Shown: in pieces, positions 21,264 to 33,611 of the stretch
How positions within the stretch are numbered: position 1 is the first letter of the stretch
How the letters are laid out: the number at the start of each line of letters is the position of its first letter
NCBI GenBank assembly: GCA_037974665.1
Contig: CM075765.1
Coordinates: 57,359,747-57,423,746 of the forward strand
DNA: 64,000 bases
Origin: Ehretia macrophylla
Lineage: Eukaryota > Streptophyta > Magnoliopsida > Boraginales > Ehretiaceae
Reading direction: 5' to 3'
Program-made: the position numbers and the translations under genes
Notes under the pieces: model-generated
Databases searched by the model: none
What the model was told of the DNA's origin: nothing
Seen by the model: only the letters and a program-made list of their open reading frames with translations

Positions 21264-23173
21264 ATTATGATAGAAGAAGATTCCAACAAACAAACCTTTG
21301 TATAGGCCGGTTATCATCTACGTAACCGCAAACTTGGTTTCTTCAAGGAGAGTGATGCGAAGTCCCGCCTCGAAAGAGGAACAAGCGGAAGGGCTTCGGT
21401 ATCGATAAGCATTTCCCCACCGGGCTCAGTTTGGGCTTTTTAGTCTCCTTCCCTTTAATTGCACGAGATAAGAAAAATAGGATATCAAGTGGGGAAGACA
21501 GTAACGGTGAGGGAAATGCAAGTAGTCAGAAGCAGGAAGCATAGGAAACAATAGTAAGAGCAAGAGCTATCCGCAAAGCAACTGTCCGAAGCAACTAAGC
21601 TGGAATTGGCCATTTAGTGTACCCCTTGATGAATGAGCTACAATCCTGGAGGAAGGCGGTCTCTTTTTATAGAAGGGAAACTTGACTAAAAAGATGCTTA
21701 GTGGGGCAAAGAGATTTGAAGGTTCAGAGATGGGCTAGAGTTAACAAATGGCCGATAAAGATTAACCTTTTTATTTGAGCCTAACTATATAATATATAAG
21801 GGGAAGCACAGATAGATTTAGGAAATGCTTGATCTAACCATAAAATAGGAATAGGTACGGTACTCAAGCGAAAGTAGAATGAAATACTTCCCTTGAAAGA
21901 AGTACAAGGGAAACGATACCTAGATCTGACTGCGAAACTACAATCTTGCTTAGGTTACATTGGAAATAAGTACTTCAACCATTTTATTTAATTTTCTACT
22001 AAGTAAGCTTGCCATATGAGATAGTGGACGCTTTTCATTCCTCTTTTGTCCCTTCTTTTTTTTTCTATGGTTACCTGGCCAAGTAAAATCAATTTCAAGT
22101 CTTGCTTTAAGAAATCGACGTTTTACTTTTTTTTGGAAAATGAAGACTGAATCTCTCCTTGGCAAAGGGGATCCCCCTTCCCCTTTCTCTAAAATAATAA
22201 GGGTTCCAAAAAGTTTATCGTATATTATAGAGAAGTTTTCGAAAGGAGCAGGTTTCAGTCTTGAAGTCTATCTTCTTCAATGGATAAGATCCAAAGGGCT
22301 TGACTGCACCTTCATCTGCAGCTTACGAAAAAAGGCGAAGCCAAGGGCTCTTTACTAATATAATATCATAGGGGACATTTCCTTGAAGAAAGTCGTACTC
22401 CCATCAACTTTCAAGTAGATAAAGAAGTTCAGGCTAGTGACATAAGCTATCGGCTATTGGCCTTTGTGAAAGCTTCTCCTCAATATGTTTGATCCCTTCC
22501 CAAACCTTCCTCTTTGTCAATGATTATGGGTCGCTCTTGTCCTGTAGTTCGATACACTAGTCTAAGGCCAGTTGCCTATACAACATCTTGCGTTTATAGC
22601 ACAGTCAGCTTTGGTTATCGCTACACCCTCTCTAAAAAAATGGTTTGATTCAAGCTACTCCACTACTGGTACAGTAGCACCCTACCTTAATAATCACATA
22701 GGCACCCGGGAACCCTACTTAGTAAAGAAGGGGACTCCTTAAAGGAGACTGCTAGCTGGTATGGAGGGACTAGCTTTGCTTGCTTCCTAGTCAAATATGC
22801 CTTATCTGTCTTACTTTAATATGAATGGTAAAAGAAAAAAGAAACTTCCTACAGATTGCCCGAACCACGTAATCTAATCAATGCGCTTATTCCCCTAAAT
22901 CAAGACAAAAGGGATTCCGGGTGGTTTATATATAAACTAGCGATACCACTATGGGATGGTGAAGGGGCCTATCTTTAGTCTCGTCCTTACACTAGACCTA
23001 GGGAAATCACGATGGCTTCCTTGCCAAAATGACGAGAAGCTGGAAAGGCAGATAGATTGGGTAAGGGAGTACGAGTTGATGTCGATAACCATTCGCACTC
23101 GAGCCAACCTAAATAGCATCTATGAGTATTGGTCAGATAATGACTAGCTCTTTGGACTTTGGTAAAACAAGAT
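21264..23173. other. Scaffold segment 2: mitochondrial-like, no gene recognised
   Basis: About 1.9 kb between R1a and R1b. Its composition (GAAAG, CTTTC and AAGGG runs, many short degenerate frames) resembles plant mitochondrial spacer. The longest frame, 22140-22358 plus, is 72 codons starting MKTESLLGKG; I do not recognise it. No tRNA, rRNA or intron motif was found. Assignment to the same scaffold as 43095-45968 is an inference from position and style. Confidence 0.45.
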
Positions 23174-26100
23174 TGTCACGCCCCAACTCGTCCTATAAAG
23201 GTTAGACTAGGATGTGATCTAACATTCAAGTCATGTCTCGTACTTAACCGTTTATGAAGATTTCACACTTAATATTTTAGCCTAAACTCCAAAATTTTTC
23301 GGAAACCGGCAGCATAACGGCTGTAATTGGGCTCTTTGGTTTGACATATTTTTCTAAACGCCTCGAATTTTCCAATCTCAATTTCATTTCCAACAAAGAT
23401 TACTATTTACCATCAATTGAAATGCCTATCAGTTATCTCGAAATCTTGTTTGATTAATAACCTAGTATGATACTATGTCTCGTATGTTTATTAATCCTCG
23501 TTACAAAAGTACCTGTTGATCTTAGCTTGATAATAAGTACCTGCTTAGATTGGATAGGTTCATTTACTTAGTCCTTATCTGATACTTCATTACCCTACGA
23601 TAGATACTAGTCAATGACAATAACAAAAGGCCATAGTAGTGTTTGTCTAGTTGATATCAGTACAAACCAAAATTACACCCCATATTACAACGGGGGTCTT
23701 TTACATTACACATCAAGCAACATAAAAAAAAAAAAGAAATAGTCTTCAAGTAGCATAGTTCACAAATAGCCATAATCACGCAAGGCACATAGGACAGGCA
23801 ATCACTCCAAGGAATCATCGTTAGGCACATCGTCCTCAGGTACCTGTTCTTGATCTTCTTTACCTGAGATGATAAAAGAGGGTGAGTCCTTATGAACTCA
23901 GCGAGAGGGAACGAGAAATAGGTTTTGAAACTCATTTTTCGGTTCAACTTAGGAAAGTCCTTTTGCAAGCATGAATATAATACAATTAAGTACATAACAA
24001 TAATATAAAGTAAAGGAACACAATTACCAGTCTTTCCTCACCGAGGTTCTCCAGGAATCAAGTGAGAGTACTTATACATATAGTAAAAGGATACGGTGAG
24101 CTTTTGCTCTCAGTGGTTGCGGCCGACTTCAAATCATCCCCTTAACACGGCAAGTGGGGGTACTCCGGATGTACCCCAAAATCCTACCACCCAACTCTCC
24201 GAAGAAGTCTAGCCCCCAAGCGAGAGAGAGAATTGGACTATGGTAGTCACGGGTGCACCGGCAAGCCCGATGCCGCCCGGTGTGCGTGATCGTTACCATG
24301 CTAGAATGAAAGGTTGAAACCTTGTATGCAATGCACATTTATGACATTTAATATATCACATTAGGAGGACAACAAAGTAGGTTGCCTCCGGACAGTCATA
24401 AGATTGCATATTGACAAGTAAACAAGCGAGGCACGAATAGATAAGTAATTTCACTTGAAAAGCATATGGAGTTATATGAACATTAAACGGGCAGTCATGT
24501 AACTCACGTAAATCAGGTCATATAACTCATTTCAACGTCCACGAAATCAAATAATAAGGTTATTCAACATGCAACAACAATCTACGTGGTTCGGATGCAA
24601 GAAAGGCCTATTTGTCAACATGCGACGAATCAAAATCACATTTAGGGCTATAAGGCAACTACGGGCAGCCTACTAAACATCTAATTACACTCAATATTCA
24701 AAGGATCAACACTTAGCAAGTTCGCCTAGTCACTAGGATTTCCATTTCGTGCTTACCCGTGCGATTAAGTCCCAAGTCAACTCAAAGTCAACCTCAAGCC
24801 ATACATCAATTAATTCAACATCCCCAAGTACTCAAAACAGTCCACACAACATCTCAAAGCCACAATCCCAAGCATTTAATTCAACAAGAGAAGTTACAAC
24901 AATTTTTCTAAGCATAACACTAAGTGAAACCCTTACTGCAATAGGCTGTTTTCTCACAATAATTAAGACAAGCAAAAAATCTCCAATTCCAGTGAATAAG
25001 ATGTCAAATTAAAGTTTAAGAAGTGAACTAAAATCAGAAACAAACTTTGCATCATTTGGAGTTCGAGATCAATAGTTATGACCAAAACAGTGGGATTGCA
25101 CAAAACTGTCCAGATTTGCACATATTTCGATAATTGTCGTTTTTGAGGTCCTTAGGGTCAGATTTAGCCTTAGACCATTTCTGACAAAAATGTCCAGAGC
25201 TGAAAAATATAGTAGTAAACCAAACTTCATGCATTTTGGGCATCATTTAATAAGTCAAATCTGGTTCGTTCTACAAGGTCAGTGCATCTGCCAAAACCTG
25301 CTCCATTTTTCCAGATTTCCAGATTTGGACACATTTTAATGATTTGCCATTTTGAGGACCTTAGAATCAAAATTAGCTTTGGCCTATTTCTGCGAAAAAT
25401 GTTCAAAACTGGCAAACCTAGTCACGTACCAATCTCATGCATTTTAAACATCATTTGGCTATCCAAACTCACCTCGAAACAACAGGTCAGAGAGCTGTCA
25501 CATAATCCGATTTCACCTATCATCACTTTCAAGCCAGAATCTTGCCATGCATATTTGAAGAAGCTTATGAACACACATATAACTAAAGTACAGAAGCAAA
25601 GACATACATTTAAGAGCATGCATGTGGATTTTCGAAGGATTTTCAAAAGGTTTTAGCCCTCACCTTAGCAAATCAACAAGAAGATGCACAAAAACTTGTT
25701 GAAGCACAATTTTCTTCTTCTTCTTTGCCTAGCCGAGATTCCAACTTGGTTTTCTCTATTTTTCCTCGCTTAGTGACCAAGATCTTAGTACATGCATGTG
25801 GTTAGAACAAGAAGAAAAGAAATGGAAGCTTAGTAACTCACCTAGGGCCGAAATGAAGACTCAAGAGCTTGCATGTGAGTTTTCTTGCAACCTAACTATC
25901 TTGGTTGAGTTCCTTTGCTTGGGCTTCCCTTGAATAACCATAGGATGATGAAGATGAGCTAGGAAGGTGAGAAACTCAGCCAAGGCCGAGAGAGAGAGAG
26001 AAAAATGAGAGGGAGAGAGAGAAGATGAGAGGAAGAAAGAAGAAATGACAAAGAATGACAAAGAGTGAAGCTTTTGCATTTCTTCAAGCATTTGGTCGGC

Positions 26101-26940
26101 CTTGAGCTTGATGATTCAGCCTTTTTGTGTCTTCAAGGTGTAATTTAAAATTGCTAGCATGGGCAAGGTGTGTTTGGTCGAGCAAGGTGGAGAATTGAGG
26201 AGGTTTGGAGCAATTTTTTTATGCATTTGATAAGTGTTTTTGTCATAACTTGTCTAGAACCAATTTGAATTGAGCATGCATGCAAAGACACCACATAGAG
26301 GTCGACCATGGCTAAATAAATTCTGATTTTTTTCATCTATTGGATTATTATTTAATTGGGTGTTAGAAGTGCAAAAAGAATAAGGAATAAAGAATAAGGA
26401 ATGTTTAGTGTTTAGTAATTTTTTTCTAGTGAGTTGATTTAGGATTATAATATTGATAGTGGAGTTTGTAGGATTATTTGATAGTCTAGTGCTCTGTGTA
26501 AGATGCTTTCTTGATTAGCGTGAGGGCACTTTTTCCTAGGTCTAGGGCACGCACTACGAGGTAGGACACGAACTACGAGATGAACGCACGTTTTTCAAGT
26601 AAATGCACGCAACCCTAAATGAATGCACATAATTCAATGCATAGCACATAAAACGAACACAATTCTCAATCCTAGGTCAAGGCTCACAAATGAAGATTAG
26701 GGCACATAAAACGAGGTATCGCACGCAAATTGAGATCTCGTACGTAATTCAAGGTCAAGACACGTATATCTAGGTATGCGGTACATCGAGGATTAGGGCA
26801 CACAATTCTAAGTCAAGGCACGTATGACGAAGCATGCATGAAAACCAAGACAGGGCACGCAATCTAAGATCAATCATATAACTCTAGGTCTAAGGCACAT
26901 AAATCGAGGTAACGCACGTTATTTGGGGTCGAGCCTCACA
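23174..26940 (-). repeat. R1b 3' LTR
   Basis: Runs from TGTCACGCCCCAACTCG to GAGCCTCACA. It carries the acidic frame (about 23810-23875), the LGRRI block (about 24150-24235, here LGGRI), the duplicated block (about 25105-25460), a donor-like CTAG|GTGAGT (near 25840), a GA/CT-rich stretch (about 25985-26045) and U3 repeats (about 26520-26940). Confidence 0.9.
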
Positions 26941-28589
26941 TCCTCCCCTCTCTAAAAGAATTTCGTCCCGAAATTCATTCTTGCCTATTGAGGTCATTTA
27001 GACGGATTCTGACCCTTGTTATTCTTCCTACTCCGGTTCGTCCCGTGTTTGGTGATCTCTTACCACAGCCAATTCACTTCCTATGTTTCTCCAATCATTT
27101 AGTTCGGTGTGACCTTTACATTTACAGTTCTTTCCTTTGAACGACTCTATTCTCCATTTGATCTTAAGGTCAAGTTCACTAACTAAGGTTAGAGTCTTCA
27201 AACATAGTCATCAAAGTTGCATCGGTATTCTTACAATAGAACTATAACTCCAAAATCATGACTCATGTTGTATCAATCTCGCATTCATTCCTCAAAAGGA
27301 ATATCACAATAATTCTATGATCCTAGGGTGACATACGCTAATTTCGAGATGATAGGTCTATATCCGATTTACATATCCTATCTACTAGCTTCAAAATTGT
27401 TAGCATGTAGGACATACACATGTTATGGATTATTTCCACGATACGACCCTATTTTCAGGTTGAACTCACCAAACAAACTAATCCATCTCAAGTCGTCATC
27501 TATCTGTAGTATCACATTTCTTATCTTGAAGGTACATTGGATTAGTAAATCTTCTAATGACTAGTCTCCCGGTTACAGGCTCCTATTCACTAACATCCTT
27601 TCCCAGCTTCGTTAACCTCCACGCTCGTAATCAAGGAGAAGACCGTTGAGATTCATTAAACTCGAATTCTAAGGTTTATTAAGTACCATCAACAAATGCC
27701 ATTGAAATTGCATGGGTAAACTGATCATGTCGCACTAGTTCAACTCTTACAAGTAAATTCATCAACTCGTAATCCACAATTTATTTCCTTATTCAAATCT
27801 CTATTTTCAAGTCACAAGGCTTCAGAACTTCTTTCAATCTTAACCAAGACTCCTAAGGTGAAGAGTTTCAGCCTCAAGTAAATTCCACTCACCTCAATCC
27901 AAGGTTACGTCATACTTAAGAAGACAATGGTCCTACTCACTTAGCGACCTAGTCATTCCTTCAAACACTTAATGCCCGCCAATATCTCTTCGACATTAAT
28001 GTTACTAAGCTGGGTTCATCGCCATGTAAGTGATATCAATGCTCTACTAGGTTATCAACCGTTCAACAACAGTCTTAGGACTATGAATGGGTACCGAAAT
28101 GATCGAGCTCATAAGATACTTACACGAGATAACTTCAAGGTTGTATCAACATAAGAATTATGACCACGAGGCATCTTTCAAGATAACCTAATAGAACTTT
28201 AAAAGTAATTAACCACTTATTTAACTATCACTACAAGGTTTACCCTCTATTCAACAGCCACGATTCGAAGTCTACCAATCGCTAATTTCTAGACGTGAAA
28301 TGGTGCACTTAAATACTGTTGTCTAATAACAGTCTCTTGGGTTATCATGACTCTAATCGATATCTACCTTAACTATATAGAATTTTACTCTCCTCATTTA
28401 CATATTCAATTAGCTATGAGCATCAAGACTCATTGACCTTACGTCCAATGGTTTACTATAAATCATCTTGCTCGTGTTTACTTCCGTTATATAAAGCAAC
28501 CTCTTTACTTGTATGACAATACTTTGTTTCTAAGGAAATGTACATAAAGGACGGATGATACTGAGGTCAAGTAATATTTTTCCTATAGG
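26941..28589 (-). other. R1b internal region, pol-less non-coding part
   Basis: Starts with the polypurine complement (26941-26957). The minus strand just inside reads NFGTKFF and a stop. Up to about 28470 it matches R1a 14443-15960. No protease, RT, RNase H or integrase motif is visible on either strand. Confidence 0.7.
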
Positions 28590-29430
28590 TTTAATAGGTA
28601 AGTTTACCTTCAACCGTGGTTACTGCTTGCAACCTGGACATGATTCCTTTGCCACTTTGGACAATTCTTGACGCGATGTTGATCACTCCCACATCCTTTG
28701 CATCTACCAGACCTCTTCCAACATTGGGCTTCCGTGTGCCCCCTCTTGTTGCAATAGTTACATGTATCAGGATGGGGTTTAATCGAGCCTCTCGATGTGA
28801 CATGACTAAATTGGTTGACTATGGTACCCGACTGTAATCTGTTAGTAGTTGCCTTCCCCGAATTTTGGCCTTGACCCTGGGTACTCCCTCTCGTAGTCTG
28901 TCCTTACACCCTCTGTCATTTTGGGCATTCCTTGACCTTATGTTGATTACTACAGCAACCGTTACACCTTCCTATTTTCCTCCAACAGTTATTCTCCAGA
29001 TGACCTCTACGTGCACAGTGAGTACAACATGGGATTAGAGTAGTAGTAACACCTCCATAAGGGCCTCGAGCTACAGGAATATCTAAACCACCTTAGCAAA
29101 CTTTCTCAACAGGTAGCTGCTCCAAGCTCTGTACTTGACTCGGTTGACTCGACCCTTCCACTTCCTGACTTTTTCCTCTCTTAGCTTTTATTGCCTCTAA
29201 AAGAACTTCACCATAGGTGAGAAACTGAAAAGGAGCCAAGCTATTTTGAATCTCAGATCTCAGCCCTTGAATAAATCTCTAGATCTTTTTCTCAGTAGTC
29301 TGTACCATTTCAGGAGCATACTGGGATAGTTGATTCAATCGGGTTTCGTACTGTGCAACCGTCAAATCCCCTTGTTTGAAGGTCACAGACTCAATCCTTC
29401 AAAGTCCCCCTCTATTTCCAAGAACTCTTC
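28590..29430 (-). pseudogene. gag: R1b gag remnant: capsid end plus two pairs of zinc knuckles
   Basis: Found by reading all minus frames; it is not one open frame. At about 29420-29230 the minus strand gives a gag-domain end (TFKQGDLTVAQYETRL, QYAPEMVQTTEKKI, stop, RFIQGLRSEIQ), matching G1 ALKQGNMTVAQYEARF. At about 29035-28905 a knuckle pair follows: CTHCARRGHLENNC and CNGCCSNQHKVKEC, then a stop. At about 28775-28650 there is a second pair: CNYCNKRGHTEAQC and CKGCGSDQHRVKNC. Usual gag of this lineage has one pair, so the array looks duplicated. A TAG sits in the capsid part. No pol follows. Confidence 0.8.
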
Positions 29431-29845
29431 CAACCATTCTAAAAGAGGTAGCCCCAAATATGACATGTGTTTATATATACAATTATGTTACACGAGAAGC
29501 AAAGGTGTACTTATATAATCATACCACATAGGAACAACCATATCTTAATGCATAGGATTGTATAATAAAACATTAACAACTAGTATACAGCCTAGCATAC
29601 AAGAACCCACTGTAACATAATAAACACTTAAGCATACGGTGCACTTGAATCACATAGGCATGTTGAGCACCTAAAAATATTGTTCACATTGGTTCACAAA
29701 AGCACATAATATTCAATGCTCAAAGCAATTAAAGCACATTAGCACACATTAACACATATAAATAAGACATCATAATTACCTTAGGGCTTCGCTTCTACCC
29801 ATGGTCCGAGAGTTGAACCCGACTAACGCCTAGTTAGTAAACTAA

Positions 29846-29857
29846 GCTCTGATACCA
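29846..29857 (-). other. R1b tRNA primer binding site
   Basis: The minus strand reads TGGTATCAGAGC, 13 nt from the LTR start at 29871, as in R1a. Confidence 0.88.
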
Positions 29858-29870
29858 TTCTAATATAAGG

Positions 29871-30545
29871 TGTCACGCCCTAACCCGGACTATAAAGGTT
29901 AGACTAGGGTGTGATCTAACATTCAAGTCATGTCTCGTACTTAACCGTTTATGAAGATTTCACACTTAATGTTTTAGCCTAAACTCCAAAAATTTTCGGA
30001 AATCGGCAGCATAACGGCTATAATTGGGCTCTTTGGTTTGACCTAATTTTCTAAACGCCTCGAATTTTCCAATCTCAATATCATTTCCAACTAAGATTAC
30101 TATTTACCATCAATTGAAATGCCTATTGGTTATCTCGAAGTCTCGTTTGATTAATAACCTAGTATGATACTATGTCTCGTCTATTTATTAATCCTCGTTA
30201 CAAAAGTACCTGTTGATCTTAGCTTGATAATAAGTACGTGCTTAGATTGGATAGGTTCATTTACTTAGTCCTTATCTGATACTTCATGACCCTACAATAG
30301 ATACTAGTCAATGACAATAGCAAAAGACCATAGTAGTGTATGTCTAGTTGATATCAGTACAAACCAAAATTAGACCCCAAATTACAACGGGGGTCTTTTA
30401 CATTACACATCAAGCAACATAAAAAAAGAAATAGTCTTCAAGTAGCATAGTTCACAAATAGCCATAATCACGCAAGGCACATAGGACATGCAATCACTCC
30501 AAGGAATCATCGTTAGGCACATCGTCCTCAAGTACCTGTTCTTGA
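29871..30545 (-). repeat. R1b 5' LTR, part 1
   Basis: Matches 23174-23853 of the left LTR. It ends in CCTGTTCTTGA, where the solo S LTR begins. The break falls inside the acidic frame. Confidence 0.88.
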
Positions 30546-33135
30546 TGTGATACCCCAAACCTGGCATATATTTAATAGCATTTAAAGTTCATTTAAATTG
30601 CATTTTATTGACCTTTCACCTTCTTTGACAAAACTAGTTGACTTTTAATCTACAATGACCAACTAGGACAAGGTGAAAATTTTTGAAATGCTTAATAAAG
30701 GGCAAACTTGGGATTAGAAATAAAAAATGCAATGTTAAGTTAGTCAAATTTTGGGTCAATTTTGGAATTAAATCTGAACCAATTGGGGAAGAGTTAGGTA
30801 ACAAATTATATATGGTTGGAAAGCTCTATGAGTCTAGTTTCTGAGGCTTCAAACCGTTCATGGATTGGAGTTTTCTAGAAGAAGTTATGGCCATTTTCGT
30901 AAGGTCACGCATAGTTGTTTTGGTTTAGCGGATTGACCGAAGCTTTGACCATTTGTCATCTTTTATTTAAGTATGAAATACGAAACAAAAGAGCAAAATC
31001 AGGAAATAAAGAAGGCCATGGCTGAAACCATGGAGGAAAAAGAAAAAAAAAATATTTCAACTTCAAACTTCAATTTCTTCGCGAGAGCTTGTGCAGGGTG
31101 GTTTCCGAGGCATCCAACGTGGTTTTCCTAGCGTCTAGGAGCGTCTAAGGTGAGGGTTTCATCGTTATTTGTGCATTTGAAAATGTTGAACATAAACTTT
31201 AATTTTTGTGATTTAACCGTAGGTTGTTATTTTGTTCGTTTCATTGCTTAAAGAATGTTCTTTAGCAATTGTAGAACGTGTATTTATAACTTTTTAACAT
31301 TTTCTGCGGTTGAATATCGAATTTGAAATATAAATTGTGTAATGAATAGTAAATAGTGAATAGTAAACCCCCGTTACGATGAAGTTGCGCTGTTATGCTT
31401 TCTATTGATGTGAAAAGGTGCTAGGTATGCTAGAATGTCTAAATGCATGGTTTGTTTAGGTTGCGTAATGGAAAAAATGAGAAAAATGCCTTGGTGAAAG
31501 TCGGGGTCGTTTAGGTCGAGTTTGGCATTTTCTCATTTTGCGTGATAGCATTGTTTCGGGAGGCCATGGAAGCACTTTTGGTGTGATTATGGCATTGGTT
31601 GGGTGTTTGGTTAGTATAGTTGTAGTTCAAACGAGCAAAGGGAAAAATCGGGACTTTGCGTGAATTCTAGGGTAAAGTAGGGTTTCGGGGTCTTTAGACG
31701 TGCCTTATGGTGACCTAGGAGGATTGGTGAAGTCGGTTTCCAAAGCTCGTGGCTCGTTTGAAAGTAGTAGTGTTTGAAAGTTGGGGTCATTTTTGGGATT
31801 TTGTGTGTTTTCATAGTATATTGTCTATAGAATGCTTATAATGCCTATAGAATACTTGTTATTGCTTGATAATGTTAGTTGGTGTTGTTCTTGTTGCTTG
31901 TTTGATTGTAAATGCTTGTTAATGCTTATTACGCTTGTCAGAGTTGATTATTGATTGAAATGTTTAACAATTGTTGAATAATGCTTGATATCTCGGTTAT
32001 CTCATCTATTTGTGTTGTTATGATATCGCTCGTTTATCGCCTTGTATCGAGTCTTACATTGCATAGTGTCCAGCGCGTGAGTGATGGACCTCTCTGGGTA
32101 GCCTCGGGTTACCAGTGTTGGTTGCTCTAGCTCCGTGGCTATTCCCTTTTCTCGCTTGGGTTGCCTCCCAGGGAGATTTGGGTCGTAGAATTGATGGTTA
32201 CTCTCGGGGTATTCCAAACTGGGGTTATAAGGTGGTTGCGCGCTTATTGTCATCGTTGTCAACATCAAGCTCGAGATTGATGTATCGCTCGTGAAATGGG
32301 ATATTGCTCGTAAGAGGGAACCATAGTCTTCAGAGTGTGGTATAGCTTTGAATGGTTGTGTTAGTGCTTTCTTGAATGTTTAATATATTGTCGTTTGTAT
32401 TGAATGCTTTCTTATTGATTTTATTGCTTAGCTGTGTCTAATTGCATTGCACGACTTTCTTTCTCTCCAACTTGATATTTGTCTCGCCCTCACTGAGTAT
32501 ACGTGTTGTGTATACTCACTCCTCACCACCATATTTCAGGAAATGTCATGTTAGCTGGAAAGTTCGTGATTTTGTGAAAGTTCGTGCCTGAAGAGTTGTC
32601 TTGCGTGCCTATGTTGCTTGAGTGTCGAAGTTGTAAAGATATATGCTTTCATATGTTGTATGTATTTATTGTTGAAAGAAATGTAATCTAAATTAGCTAA
32701 ATAGTTGAGGTAAATCGATAAGCTAGTTATGTAATTAGTTAGCATAGCTTAACTTCAATGCATGTTTGTAATGTCCCAAGGAAGAGAATTAGAATGGCAT
32801 GATAGTTTATTTTATGCAGTAGCTTAGTATGGTTTAATTGTCTAGTTTGAATGTAGTTGTCAAAAACGAAAAGAGATAGGTTAGCTTTTAAATTGGAAAT
32901 GTATGTATACTTGCTGAGTTTAATTGTTGAGAACCGAGGCTCGGATGGCCTTGAGGTAGTTTGTACGGTTGGACACGGTGTTGGTCCACTTATATGCTAT
33001 CGCAGGTTTTACATTTCTCCTAGAAACAAGGGAGACTCCGTCCGTTTTTCCTGAAAATTTTGCCCGGGTTTGGTTTGGGTTGTGATTAGTTCGATTGATA
33101 GAACTCCCGGTCTCGAGAGGGATCGGGGTGTTACA
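30546..33135 (+). repeat. Solo LTR of family S
   Basis: Starts TGTGATACCCC and ends GGGGTGTTACA, 2,590 bp, with no internal region. CCTGTTCTTGA (11 bp) stands on both sides (30535-30545 and 33136-33146); the empty R1 site at about 23846 has it once. A solo LTR normally arises when the two LTRs of an element recombine, but Ty3/gypsy integration usually duplicates 5 bp. It carries the donor-like CTAAG|GTGAGGG (GT at 31150-31151) and the LGRRI block (about 32135-32235). It is the S copy most like G in sequence. Confidence 0.88.
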
Positions 33136-33611
33136 CCTGTTCTTGATCTTCTTCACCTGAGATGATAAAAGAGGGTGAGTCCTTATGAACTCAGCGAGGG
33201 GGAACGAGAAATAGGCTTTGAAACTCATTTTCCGGTTCAACTTATGAAAGTCCTTTTGCAAGCATGAATATAATACAATTAAGTACATAACAATAATATA
33301 AAGTAAAGGAATACAATTACCAGTCTTTCCTCCCCGAGGTTCTCCAGTAACAAAGCGAGAGTACTTATACATATAGTAAAAAGATACGGTGAGCTTTTGC
33401 TCTCAATGGTTGCGGCCGACTTCAAATCATCCCCTTAACACTTCAAGTGGGTGTACTCCGGATGTACCCCGAAATCCTACGACCCAACTCTCCGAGGAAG
33501 TCTAGCCCCCAAGCGAGAGAGGGAATTGGACTATGGTAGTCACGGGTGCACCGGCAAGCCCGATGCCGCCCAGTGTGCGGATCGCTACCATGCTAGAACG
33601 AAAGGTTGCAA
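33136..33611 (-). repeat. R1b 5' LTR, part 2
   Basis: Lies between the two S insertions and continues the R1 sequence. It contains the LGRRI block (about 33450-33525) and ends in TGCAA, the target of S1. Confidence 0.88.

Noticed and set aside
22140..22358. 72-codon plus frame in scaffold segment 2
   Set aside because: No recognisable family and no supporting context; left as unassigned.
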